Positions 17,308 through 28,104 of a stretch of DNA of 64,000 nt are shown here, piece by piece. Positions within the stretch are counted from its first letter, which is position 1, and each line of letters begins with the position of its first letter. This DNA is from Beijerinckiaceae bacterium (lineage in GTDB: Bacteria; Pseudomonadota; Alphaproteobacteria; Rhizobiales; Beijerinckiaceae). A program made the position numbers and the translations under genes. Location of the stretch: contig CANGJJ010000002.1 of assembly GCA_947454485.1 (NCBI GenBank), positions 434,001 through 498,000 of the forward strand. Direction: 5' to 3'. Under the pieces are notes generated by a model that made no database searches, was not told where the DNA came from, and saw nothing but the letters and a program-made list of their open reading frames with translations.

Positions 17308-17526
17308 ATGCAGCAGGCTTCCCAAGACAATCCTTTGGTGACTGATTATCGCAAGGCCCTGATGTTTGCGTCAGAGCTTAGGTCTGTCGGCGCCCATGAA
17401 GAGGCGCTGGTCTGGGCGCAGCTGGCCGCTTTCCTGCAGCAAAGCGAGACCTACATCTTTGATAGCTTCGATCACCAATCGTCGCTGGCGCAGTGGCAAC
17501 CCTCACCCGATCAGCTCGAACAATAG
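17308..17526 (+). CDS. Small hypothetical protein
   Basis: A 72-residue acidic, mostly helical protein (MQQASQDNPLVTDYRKALMF...) with no signal peptide or membrane segment and no family I recognise. AAGAG lies about nine bases before ATG 17308. A long hairpin resembling a terminator follows its stop by 22 bases, which supports it being a transcribed gene. Confidence 0.5.
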   Translation: MQQASQDNPLVTDYRKALMFASELRSVGAHEEALVWAQLAAFLQQSETYIFDSFDHQSSLAQWQPSPDQLEQ

Positions 17527-17548
17527 CCTCCGCTTGCCCTCGAGCCAT

Positions 17549-17591
17549 CATGCCATCAATTCAGGTGAAGCTGGATTGGTGGCATGTTCAT
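17549..17591 (+). terminator. Long hairpin terminator after the small gene
   Basis: CATGCCATCAATTCAG (17549-17564) pairs with CTGGATTGGTGGCATG (17571-17586) over 16 bp, using two G-U pairs, around a six-base loop. It is followed by TTCATTTTGA. The same fold on the other strand would contain mismatches, so it is best read as a plus-strand terminator. Confidence 0.65.
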
Positions 17592-17663
17592 TTTGAGATG
17601 ATGATTGGGCGCTGTTTGAGTTTTTTTAAGCGATAGTATGCGGGGCATCTGTTGGGCTGGCAG

Positions 17664-19097
17664 TTATTGCCGCGAACATAGCTCAAGGATTTTTGGACGA
17701 TTGAATTTGCCCATACTGTTTTTGGGGAGATCCGGAAGACTCACTTTTCGATCAATTCTGGCCGAGCGCAATTCGCCCACCAAACGGCCTGCGAGCCATT
17801 GATTGACCTCCTCCAGACGAAGTGGGTTTCGCTCAACAACTGCCAACCACAACTCGGTCTCTGCGGACATATTGGTTATCCTGACGACTGCCGCCTCGAT
17901 AATGTGTGGATGTTCAGCAAGGTGGGCTTCGATGCGTTCGGGAGCAAATTTCACGCCTCCCAAATTGACGGTGTCGTCGGCGCGTCCGGTCAAAACAAGG
18001 AGGCCACGGTCGTTTAAAAATCCGGTGTCCCCGGGAAAAAACCAACCCCCGTTGGTGATTTTCTCTTCGTCCAGATTTCCCTCGAATGACCAACCCATCA
18101 TATGGGATTGAATTTTCAAACGTCCCTCTTCGTTCGGAGGCAGCCTGTTTCCAGCTGCATCAACAATCTCCACATTGACGAGAGGCACAAAGCAATGACC
18201 AGCAGACCGCCTCAGCTCCAATATGTCGCCTGAAGCAAAGCCGGTCTGACCAGCTTCCGTTGAAATCAGAATATCAATGACCTCAGCACGGAAGCGATGT
18301 TTGAGTTCATCTGCAACTGTCGTGGAGAGTATGCCACCCGTTACGATGAATTTGGTCAGATGAAGAGGGATACGCTTTACATGATGATCTTCAAGAAAAA
18401 GACGAGCTTGTAAGCTGGATGCATGAACTTCATTGACACCATATTGCTGGATCAGCTCCAGGGCGAACTGTTGCGGAGCAAAGATGATTGTCTTCCCGCT
18501 ATTAATGACTTTGAGAGCGAGCAGAAGGCCCCCCGAACTTAATCCCATTGTCGTCAAGAAGCGGTTGCTGTCGGCGACACCAGACAAGGAATAGTCGTTC
18601 ATTCGCCTGTGAATTGTGCGATACGACCATCCGATAGCCTTGGGGAAGCCGGTCGATCCAGATGTAAAAGTGATGCGCATGATACGATGGGGTGGAGGCT
18701 CAATCTCATCGAGAGTTATTGTGAGCTTATTGGCGAACCAATCATCTTCCACGTCGTGATATTGGGCGCCGGACGCGAGTGAAAGATTTTTCAGATCCGT
18801 CATGACGTGACGAATGTTGAAAGATTTCGTCAAGCCTAAATGCTCGACGCTGAGTGATGCCACAGTGAAACCGCTTCGCACCAGCGCAAGACATACAATT
18901 AAGTGTCGAACAGGATTATCGACCAAAAGTCCGATTGGCTCAGCTTTGTTCAAAGCCAGTTTGGCAAGCTTTATCTGTACGGATTGAATGCCAGCCCAAA
19001 GCATTTCGTAGGTTACAATTCGATCAGGTAAAATAATCGCTGCCTGTTTAGGGCAAACATTCGAAAAGAGACGGATTTGAGTGAATATGCTCCGCAT
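17664..19097 (-). CDS. AMP-binding adenylate-forming enzyme (acyl/aryl-CoA ligase-like), copy 1
   Basis: A 477-residue ANL-superfamily protein. The phosphate-binding motif is TFTSGSTGFPKAIG, the A5 region LISTEAGQTG, A7 GDTGFLNDRGLLVLTGR, A8 DDTVNLGGVKFAPERIE, and the A10 lysine region PKNSMGKFNR. All core motifs are present, so it should adenylate a carboxylic acid; the acceptor (CoA or a carrier) is unknown. ATG 19097 has AAGGAGA eight bases upstream; a GTG one codon earlier is possible. It is clearly paralogous to the enzyme at 22973-24394 and shares the DNPxRHLI and AIILPDR segments. Its base composition is visibly AT-richer than the housekeeping genes. Confidence 0.85.
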   Translation of the reverse strand: MRSIFTQIRLFSNVCPKQAAIILPDRIVTYEMLWAGIQSVQIKLAKLALNKAEPIGLLVDNPVRHLIVCLALVRSGFTVASLSVEHLGLTKSFNIRHVMTDLKNLSLASGAQYHDVEDDWFANKLTITLDEIEPPPHRIMRITFTSGSTGFPKAIGWSYRTIHRRMNDYSLSGVADSNRFLTTMGLSSGGLLLALKVINSGKTIIFAPQQFALELIQQYGVNEVHASSLQARLFLEDHHVKRIPLHLTKFIVTGGILSTTVADELKHRFRAEVIDILISTEAGQTGFASGDILELRRSAGHCFVPLVNVEIVDAAGNRLPPNEEGRLKIQSHMMGWSFEGNLDEEKITNGGWFFPGDTGFLNDRGLLVLTGRADDTVNLGGVKFAPERIEAHLAEHPHIIEAAVVRITNMSAETELWLAVVERNPLRLEEVNQWLAGRLVGELRSARIDRKVSLPDLPKNSMGKFNRPKILELCSRQ

Positions 19098-19163
19098 CAC
19101 ACCGTCTCCTTTGTAGTCGACATTTAGTCTTCGTATATTCGAGTAGAATGATTTTCACGAAAA

Positions 19164-19185
19164 AAGGCCCGCCATAGCGGGCCTT
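19164..19185 (-). terminator. Rho-independent terminator after the first Omp25/31-like gene
   Basis: A perfect 9-bp stem (AAGGCCCGC / GCGGGCCTT) with a four-base loop is followed on the minus strand by six T. It ends the outer-membrane protein transcript and insulates the adenylating enzyme gene. Confidence 0.9.
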
Positions 19186-19212
19186 AAAATTGAGAGCAAA
19201 GATCAGCGCCGA

Positions 19213-19935
19213 TCAGAACTTGTAAGCAAGGCCGACAGTTGCGCGATTGTCATTCAGTTTGCTCTTGTAGGGGTCGATATTGCTGCCCACGCCCTTACCA
19301 TTGTCATAGGTTCCGGACTTGGAACCATAATCGGTGTAGCGATATTCGCCGCGCAGGCTGACATTCTTGGTCAGCGCCTGCTGAAGGCCAGCGCCGATTG
19401 TCCAGCCCGTGCGGGTCTTGTTTTCGGTCAGCAAGCCTTCTGCGTCATTGAGGCGGAATTTGTAATTCGCCCAAGCAAAACCACCGGTTGCATAAATGAG
19501 GGTCTGGTTGGTTGCGAGCAGACCCAGACGCAGGCGCAAGCTGGCATCCCAGGTGGATTCTGACTTCCAAGTGACGGGACCATAGTACCAATTGAAGGAT
19601 GCCTCACCCGTCTTGCTGCTCGTGCGCGCATTGGCATCGGCTTCAATACCAACGACCAAGGATCCGATCTGGTAGTCATAGCCAGCGAAACCGCCCAGCA
19701 AATAGGAATTCAGGCTCTGCGAGCCATTGAAGGCCGTGCCTTCGTTCTCGCCTGAGACCGACAGATGTGAGCCTGCCCAACCAAGCTGGCCGCCGACATA
19801 AAAGCCAGTCCAGCTGAACGGATTGGCCGCCACAACGGGTGCCACAGCGGACTTGCGAGCCGGAAGATCAGCAGCCATAGCAGCCGTCGAGAGGGCGCAC
19901 ACTGCAGCCCCAGTCAGAAAACGCTTCATCATCAT
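19213..19935 (-). CDS. Omp25/Omp31-type outer-membrane beta-barrel protein
   Basis: A 240-residue protein with a signal peptide (MMMKRFLTGAAVCALSTAAMA) followed by ADLPARKS, the classic start of the mature Hyphomicrobiales Omp25/31 group. It then has PFSWTGFYVGGQLGWA and ends RATVGLAYKF with a terminal phenylalanine. It should form an eight-stranded outer-membrane barrel anchoring envelope integrity; no specific transport role is implied. A related protein lies 200 bases upstream on the same strand. The intervening 198 bases hold only a terminator and an AT-rich leader. Confidence 0.9.
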   Translation of the reverse strand: MMMKRFLTGAAVCALSTAAMAADLPARKSAVAPVVAANPFSWTGFYVGGQLGWAGSHLSVSGENEGTAFNGSQSLNSYLLGGFAGYDYQIGSLVVGIEADANARTSSKTGEASFNWYYGPVTWKSESTWDASLRLRLGLLATNQTLIYATGGFAWANYKFRLNDAEGLLTENKTRTGWTIGAGLQQALTKNVSLRGEYRYTDYGSKSGTYDNGKGVGSNIDPYKSKLNDNRATVGLAYKF

Positions 19936-20087
19936 GGTGGAGGAACCTTCAAGTTACCGAATAATGCTTTTAGCATAGTTCATTATGCGTCTCAAAAAAC
20001 GTTACATTTTTGAAAAAAGGCGCCTGTTGCACATCGTCAACAGCGGGCCCCTGCACAAACAAAAGCGTGACATTGCCTCTCAACAAA

Positions 20088-20112
20088 AAAGCGCCGCATG
20101 TCTGCGACGCTC
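20088..20112 (-). terminator. Hairpin terminator after the second Omp25/31-like gene
   Basis: GCGCCGCA and TGCGACGC form a stem with one mismatch and a short loop just beyond the stop. On the minus strand it is followed by a run of six T. Confidence 0.65.
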
Positions 20113-20133
20113 TTCTTGTTTCTTCGGCCTCAC

Positions 20134-20850
20134 TCAGAAGCGATAGTTCAGGCCAGCACGGATCGACTGGGTCTTAAACTTGCTGTCGAATGTGAGGTCG
20201 CTCCCCAGAGGACCGGGCATGAAGACCGACTTTTCACCCAAATCGACATACATATATTCAAGCTTGGCGCTGATATTCTGCGAAAGCGCATATTCGGTGC
20301 CAGCACCGACAGCCCAGCCAGTGCGGGTCTGGGTCGCGGTGCGATTGTCGGAGTCACCGATCTCCGTCACATTCGTCAGCGAACCCTTGATGCTGCCAAA
20401 AGCATAGCCCGCCGTGCCATAGACGAAGAAGCGATCCATGCTAAGGCCTGCGCGAGCGCGCACGGTGCTCAACCAGTTAACCGTGGCACTTGGAATGGAA
20501 GGATAATTGCTGGTCGGGTCGAGCGCTGCGCCAGAGCCATTCGCATTGCCACCGACAATATCGGCTTCGAGACCGACGATCCAATTGCCTGACTGGACAT
20601 TATATCCAGCCGTCCCACCAGCCATCACACCATCGACGTCGAACTCGGTGAGAGTGACGCCGGAGATCGAATTCTTCGTCTTGCCAAAGCTATAAGCGCC
20701 CACAACGCCGATATAAAAGCCATTCCAGCTGAAGGGCGCGGCCACGATTGCGGGAACTGCAGCCCCCTTCTTGGAGGGCAAATCAGCCGCAAAAGCGCAG
20801 GTGGACGCTGCAACAGCAGTCGCGATGGTGAGAAGCTTCTTGATCATCAT
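20134..20850 (-). CDS. Omp25/Omp31-type outer-membrane beta-barrel protein
   Basis: A 238-residue protein with a signal peptide (MMIKKLLTIATAVAASTCAFA), then ADLPSKKG, PFSWNGFYIGVVGAYSFG and a C-terminal SIRAGLNYRF. It belongs to the same family as its neighbour at 19213-19935; the N-terminal processing region and barrel signatures match, while the loops differ. The start ATG 20850 agrees with the signal peptide; a second ATG follows at once and ribosome binding is weak. It probably has its own promoter and terminator rather than sharing an operon with its neighbour. Confidence 0.9.
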   Translation of the reverse strand: MMIKKLLTIATAVAASTCAFAADLPSKKGAAVPAIVAAPFSWNGFYIGVVGAYSFGKTKNSISGVTLTEFDVDGVMAGGTAGYNVQSGNWIVGLEADIVGGNANGSGAALDPTSNYPSIPSATVNWLSTVRARAGLSMDRFFVYGTAGYAFGSIKGSLTNVTEIGDSDNRTATQTRTGWAVGAGTEYALSQNISAKLEYMYVDLGEKSVFMPGPLGSDLTFDSKFKTQSIRAGLNYRF

Positions 20851-20978
20851 GGGAAAGATACTCAGAGTTGAGGAAACTATGCGCTTTGCATAATCTATCT
20901 TTCCTCTCAAATACTGTTACATTTTCGAAAGCATTCTCCCTGTTGCCAAATTCCAACACCTGCGCGCGGCAATCAGGC

Positions 20979-22334
20979 CTATGGGGCCTGGCAGAGGAAC
21001 AGATGCTTTTTGCTTGCCGCGCCCCAATCAATCTGTGCGCAAAACTTGATCATCACAGTGAATTGAGGCCCGCAAATACCTTCCAGATAGGTCTGCAGCC
21101 TCTCGGCGGTGTCGGGTTCTGGCACGGGGGCCACAATCTCAACTGTGACTGTATCGCTGGATATTTGGCGCACCCGGAGGTCCTCATATCGGACGATCTC
21201 TTGGAGAAGCTGTGCTGCCAGAAAGAAGGGGCGACGGCGCCCGTCAGGAAGTTTGAGGGTCGCGGCAACGCGTCCATGAAGATGGGTGATCACCGTCCCT
21301 TCGTGGCCGCAAGGGCATCGATCCTTGAGCTCGCCAAGGTCTCCGACATCATAACGGATGAAGGGTGTTGCATAAGTGTGTAGCCCTGTAACGAGAAGAT
21401 TGCGGCACTCTCGCCCATCAATCTCAACCGCCAGATCCCCCGCCTCTACGAGAACGTTGCTCTCGGCAACATGGAAGAAACCTTTGTGGTGGCGGCATTC
21501 CGAACCAATCAAACCGACCTCTTCACATGAATAACTTGACGTATGGTCGATGCCGCTTTGCGCGAGAGCTTCAATCACCGCTGGCGACGTCGCTTGCCCA
21601 TAAGTGACGACGAGTCTGGTGTCGAATTGCTTGAAAATGCTGGCACCTTTGAGCGAAACCATCGCTTCAAGGAACTGTGGCAAGCACACAATATAATGCG
21701 CTTTATAGGACGATAGTTTTGTAATGATCCGGTCAAAATCTAAACTGAAATAGTGAAGCTCCGCATTTTTGCCCGTTTGAAAAATACGAGAGAGCGAACC
21801 GGCAAAAGTTTTTTCGTCCGTAAAAGAAAAACGCGGCTTGCGGGGGTCATAGTGAAAGCGGCAACGGTTGAGAGAAATATCCCGATCTTCGATTAAATAC
21901 TGCGCAAAGGCTCTGACCTCATTAAAGATCGCATTGGCGCTTGTAGCGTGAAAATTGACGGGCTCTCCGGTCGAGCCAGACGTTGCGCGGGAGAGAAGCT
22001 GGATTTGATCTTTGGCGGAAAGAAGCGAGCCTTCGTCCGCAATTTGCTGGTTCACTTCGGTACGGGTTAGCGCGGGCAATTTGTCGAAGGAGGATGCAGA
22101 AATCTTGCGAGCCTCAAGTCGCTCACGCCAAAATTTTGAACGTTGCTTGGCATGATTGAGAAGATTGTTGAGTTGCGCCTTTTGCCATTGCCTTCTGGCA
22201 GAACGAGGCCCCGTCTCCAGAAAAATAATCTCCATGAGAAGATGAAAGGCAGGCTTGTCTTCAGGCTTGATAATGTTGAACGGCAATGAAGAAAAAGCAT
22301 CTGATGTGGTGGGAAAGTGAAGAAACGAAACCAT
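20979..22334 (-). CDS. PaaK/CapK-like adenylate-forming enzyme
   Basis: A 451-residue protein of the phenylacetate-CoA-ligase-like group. It has SRATSGSTGEPVNF (phosphate loop), YSCEEVGLIGSE (adenine/acid pocket), TPFIRYDVGDLGEL and the HGR hinge segment, plus CPCGH, which resembles the Cys pair often seen in this family. It probably activates an aromatic or other acid as an acyl-AMP; the product is unknown. GAGGGGCG seven bases upstream supports ATG 22334. It stands on the minus strand between two other adenylating enzymes and has no carrier protein, thioesterase or condensing enzyme beside it. Confidence 0.82.
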   Translation of the reverse strand: MVSFLHFPTTSDAFSSLPFNIIKPEDKPAFHLLMEIIFLETGPRSARRQWQKAQLNNLLNHAKQRSKFWRERLEARKISASSFDKLPALTRTEVNQQIADEGSLLSAKDQIQLLSRATSGSTGEPVNFHATSANAIFNEVRAFAQYLIEDRDISLNRCRFHYDPRKPRFSFTDEKTFAGSLSRIFQTGKNAELHYFSLDFDRIITKLSSYKAHYIVCLPQFLEAMVSLKGASIFKQFDTRLVVTYGQATSPAVIEALAQSGIDHTSSYSCEEVGLIGSECRHHKGFFHVAESNVLVEAGDLAVEIDGRECRNLLVTGLHTYATPFIRYDVGDLGELKDRCPCGHEGTVITHLHGRVAATLKLPDGRRRPFFLAAQLLQEIVRYEDLRVRQISSDTVTVEIVAPVPEPDTAERLQTYLEGICGPQFTVMIKFCAQIDWGAASKKHLFLCQAP

Positions 22335-22957
22335 CGCCAGCGCCCCTCTAAGTAGGGCTGAACTATAGGCCGCAGCAAAGGGTCAGGCTAGATAATCTAT
22401 TCAAATCGAATTAAATTCTATGCTAATTGTGTCTCTAGTTCCTTTGTTCCCTCGAAGAAGCACCAAAGTAACGCTCATGAAACAATTCTCGATCGTTCTT
22501 TCTGTTCCTGCATCAGGGAATCAGTCTCGCTGCCTGCTTGCCGTCTCAAAGGCTCTGAGTGGCTGAGTGACCCCCCAAGTCATGGCACTGGTTTGGTGCG
22601 TGACCTTGGGATCTTTCATGACCAGACGAGTGTATCCAGTGGATAGGCCATTGCCGTCCCATCTTGCGATCACGATAGAACCGGCGGGCGACATGCTCCT
22701 CGCAGGCGCAGCCTCTGCTCTTCCAATGCGCAATAGGTCAGTCCATTTTGCTGCGGCAACTTAAACGGGTCTTACCGCCACGCGAGACTGTTGCGAGCTT
22801 GTCCTTGAGAAGAGCTGCCTATCGAGTGCCATTGAACCCTCCATCAATGGAGAGGTGTCGCCTGAGATTTGCGCGAGACAACGACTTGAATGTTCAATAT
22901 TTTATTCGTCTCGACGTGATATTAAAAAAACTTCTCATGTGTATCGGGTGAGGCTGG
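22335..22957. other. 623-base segment without a recognisable gene
   Basis: The segment separates the divergent PaaK-like and AMP-binding genes. Its flanks are AT-rich while the middle (about 22520-22860) is GC-richer. Short open frames of 65-70 codons exist in both directions. The minus-strand one at 22521-22733 (containing VIARWDGNGLSTGYTRLV) has protein-like composition but no recognised family, so it may be a gene remnant. Promoters for both flanking genes must lie here. Confidence 0.4.
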
Positions 22958-22972
22958 GTGAGGCAAAGTGCA

Positions 22973-24394
22973 ATGGTCAATACGATTCTCAAACGGATTG
23001 AGGCAAGCGCCAAGTTTTTCCCCAAGCGACCAGCGATCATTTTGCCTGACAGGATGATCAACTATGAAATGCTTTTAGGCGGCATCTTCTCTGTTCAGGC
23101 CATCATCCATGAGCTTCGTCTCACACGAGATTTACCAGTTGGACTGCTGGTTGATAATCCGATTCGTCACATCATTATATTTTTGGCGCTTATGCGCAGT
23201 GGGATTACCGTCACATCGATGCGTAGAGAGCATATTGACGAAAATAACGTCAATAATCAGATCGTCATCACTGATCACGACCATGTCTTTGGACCTGTCA
23301 AAGTGGTATCGGTTCGTGATGATTGGTTTACAAAAAGCAATGTCGACACGTTCGGTGAACTTCCTTTTGAGAACAACAGAATTGCTCGAATTTATTTTAC
23401 CTCCGGCTCAACCGGTTATCCAAAGGCGATTGGTTGTTCATTCGCTGCAATTCATAAGCGGATCGAGGAAATTCAGTTTGCAGGGATTGGCAGTGGGGAC
23501 AGGTTTCTTATTACCTATGGTCTCAGCAATGCTGCTCTTAAATATGCTTTAAAAACGCTCGCTGATGCTAAGACCCTGGTTTTTTCAAAGATTGAAGATG
23601 CACTCGACATGGTGCTGACTTACGGCATTGATGAAATAAGGTGTTCTGCTGTTCAGGCAGAGGCGCTTATTAAAGTTCAAAAAGAATTTCGCTATCCAGT
23701 GTCAATCAAAACCATATCAACTGGTGGGGGCCGATTGCTGTTTGAAACGGCGAATATGTTGCGCCAACTATTTGGTTGCGAAATCATCAACACGTTGATT
23801 TCCACAGAGGGCGGCTTGGTCGCTCTTGCCAGAGGAGATGTGTTGAGTGATCGACAGATAAAGGGAAATTGTTTTTTGCCGATGGCAACTGTCGAGGTTC
23901 TTCCCCTATCAGATCGTCCAGACGAAAGTGAAGGCCGCATCCGCATCCAATCCAACTCAATGGCTTGGCCTTTTACAGGCAACTTGACTGAAACGGATGA
24001 AGTCAAAGGCGATGGTTGGTTTTATCCGGGTGATCTTGGATATATCGATCATGATGGCCTATTAATACTTACAGGGCGCATCGACGAAGTGATCAATATC
24101 GGTGGTGTGAAATTCGCCCCCGAAGTGGTTGAAGAAAAACTGAAGGCTCATCCAGAGCTAGATGATGTAGCTGTGGTGCGTGTCACTTTTGACGGCAATA
24201 TCACGCATCCATGTATTGCCATTGTCAGCGCGGCCAATATCACTTTGGACGAACTCAACAATTGGCTGCCCAATCAACTGACTGGCGAACTCAGAACCGT
24301 TCAATTTCACAAGATGATAAAAGTAGACGCGATCCCAAAAACCGGAACGGGTAAGATCGCCAGAAACGAAATCCGAAAGCTTTTCCAGCAGTAA
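22973..24394 (+). CDS. AMP-binding adenylate-forming enzyme (acyl/aryl-CoA ligase-like), copy 2
   Basis: A 473-residue ANL-superfamily enzyme with YFTSGSTGYPKAIG, LISTEGGLVA, GDLGYIDHDGLLILTGR, DEVINIGGVKFAPE and the A10 segment PKTGTGKIARNEI. It is a paralogue of copy 1 over its whole length. ATG 22973 is preferred over GTG 22958 because it aligns with the start of copy 1 and has GAGG eight bases upstream. The coding DNA is strikingly AT-rich: a hand count of bases 23221-23280 gives 24 G+C of 60, against 36 of 60 at 26041-26100 in aroA. This suggests acquisition from elsewhere. The substrate is unknown. Confidence 0.85.
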   Translation: MVNTILKRIEASAKFFPKRPAIILPDRMINYEMLLGGIFSVQAIIHELRLTRDLPVGLLVDNPIRHIIIFLALMRSGITVTSMRREHIDENNVNNQIVITDHDHVFGPVKVVSVRDDWFTKSNVDTFGELPFENNRIARIYFTSGSTGYPKAIGCSFAAIHKRIEEIQFAGIGSGDRFLITYGLSNAALKYALKTLADAKTLVFSKIEDALDMVLTYGIDEIRCSAVQAEALIKVQKEFRYPVSIKTISTGGGRLLFETANMLRQLFGCEIINTLISTEGGLVALARGDVLSDRQIKGNCFLPMATVEVLPLSDRPDESEGRIRIQSNSMAWPFTGNLTETDEVKGDGWFYPGDLGYIDHDGLLILTGRIDEVINIGGVKFAPEVVEEKLKAHPELDDVAVVRVTFDGNITHPCIAIVSAANITLDELNNWLPNQLTGELRTVQFHKMIKVDAIPKTGTGKIARNEIRKLFQQ

Positions 24395-24479
24395 CGCCCG
24401 ACGATCATACATGCAGAGCGGCGGCCGCAGCAGCTTGCGGTTGCAAGCGTGAGGGCTGACATCAAGAGCTGGAGAAATT

Positions 24480-24555
<76 letters not shown>

Positions 24556-24719
24556 ACTTTGGTGCCTCAAGCGGTGACGCTTGAGGTCTTTGCTGTCCTT
24601 TTGGGGAGGGCAGCAGCCATCTGGCTATAAACGCCGATGCGGGCGGGTGTATAGCCGGAACGTTTTCGCTTCACAAGCCCGTCACGCAGAAAAAGAGCGC
24701 TGGGGCCTGAAAAGGAGGC

Positions 24720-25091
24720 TCACGCCTCCTCGTCATCCTCAAGATCGCCGTCGATCAGGCCTGTGACATCGTCCGAATCGCCTTCTTCTTCTTCGAGGAA
24801 GGTCTCATCGCCGGCATCATCTTCGATCTCGATATCGTCATCGGGAACGACAACAGCCTTTTCATCGGCCGCATCGGCGTCTTCCAGCGAGACGAGTTCG
24901 ACATTGGCCGTATCGACTTCAACCTCGTCGTCATCATCAGCGACGGCGGCGCGTGCCGGAGCACGGCTGAGCGCTGTCACCTGAAACGTCGTGCCGCATT
25001 TGGGGCAGACGATGGGATCACGATTGAGGTCGAAAAATTTTGCGCCGCAATTCTGGCATTGGCGCTTCATGCCGAGTTCGGGTTTCGCCAC
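24720..25091 (-). CDS. FYDLN-acid (TIGR02300) zinc-ribbon protein
   Basis: A 123-residue protein whose first 40 residues (VAKPELGMKRQCQNCGAKFF...DPIVCPKCGT) hold two CxxC pairs forming a probable zinc ribbon. The rest is a very acidic tail of Asp and Glu. This is the FYDLN-acid family of unknown function, conserved in alphaproteobacteria and usually divergent from aroA, as here. GTG 25091 is the start because it gives the family N-terminus and AGAGG lies eight bases upstream; the longer frame adds 15 unsupported residues. Confidence 0.9.
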   Translation of the reverse strand: MAKPELGMKRQCQNCGAKFFDLNRDPIVCPKCGTTFQVTALSRAPARAAVADDDDEVEVDTANVELVSLEDADAADEKAVVVPDDDIEIEDDAGDETFLEEEEGDSDDVTGLIDGDLEDDEEA

Positions 25092-25169
25092 GTCAAAGAC
25101 CTCTACAAGACCAGCCGCGCAGCTGCGCTGCCTCATGCGCGCAAGGTTGCGGTTGGAAGCTGGGGTTAG

Positions 25170-27246
<2,077 letters not shown>

Positions 27247-27250
<4 letters not shown>

Positions 27251-27978
27251 ATCTTGTCCGCAAAAGCATCGGCGATGAACATCTGCGCCAGCGCATAGCC
27301 ATAGCGCGTCGTGCTCTCGCTATAGGCGACGAAGGGCGGCTGATTGGCCTGCGGATCAGTGAAGCTGTGATAGACATTGCCAACACAGAAGATCGCCCAG
27401 CGCGCGCCAGCTTGGCGCATCTCCTCTTCCAATTGATCGCGTTCTTTTTTGGGAGCAATCGGATCATCCGCACCATGGATCGCCAGAACGGCGGCCTTCA
27501 CTTCGCCCGGCTTCGCGGGCGCCGATGTCTGCAGCGATCCATGCATACTCACCACGGCCGCGACATCTGCGCCTGAACGTGCCAGATCAATCACATTGGC
27601 GCCGCCGAAACAGTAGCCCATTGCTGCGCGACGCGATGCATCACCTATGCCGCGCGCTTTGGCAGCAGCGGTCATTGTGTCAAACGCAACATTGATACGC
27701 GCGCGAGTCTCTTCTGGTTGGCTCAACAAAGGCGCCAAAAATTCCATCGGTACTTCGTCGCCCTTTGGTCCTTTGCCCGCGCCATACATATCCGCGAGAA
27801 AGACGACATAGCCGCGCTGTGCAAAATCCTGCGCGACGTCGATGGCCGCAGAGGTGATGCCGAGCCAATTGGGCGCCATTAACAAGAGCGGCGCGCTGGC
27901 AGCTTTGGTCTCGTCATAAGCGAGCACACCCTCATAGGCCGCACCTTGGATGGAATAAGCGATCTTTTCCGTTTTCAA
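27247..27978 (-). CDS. Dienelactone-hydrolase-family alpha/beta hydrolase
   Basis: A protein of about 243 residues with the GYCFGG nucleophile elbow (cysteine in place of the usual serine), the HGADDPIAP acid loop and the VYHSFTD histidine. This is the Cys-Asp-His arrangement of dienelactone hydrolases. The true substrate may be other than a dienelactone, as these genes are common outside aromatic pathways. The preferred start is TTG 27978, with GGGGAG just upstream; a GTG at 28014 would lengthen it by 12 residues. It converges on cmk and is divergent from the second ModA-like gene. Confidence 0.85.
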
Positions 27979-28104
27979 GTCAGTCTCCCCAAAAGCTTTG
28001 CCGCATATTGCCACGCGGGCGTGAGAGAGACCAGACGGTGCCTTGGCAATGGCTTGTCTTTCGGCGCGCAGCGCTTCATGGTCGCATCATCAAGGGGGGA
28101 TGTG

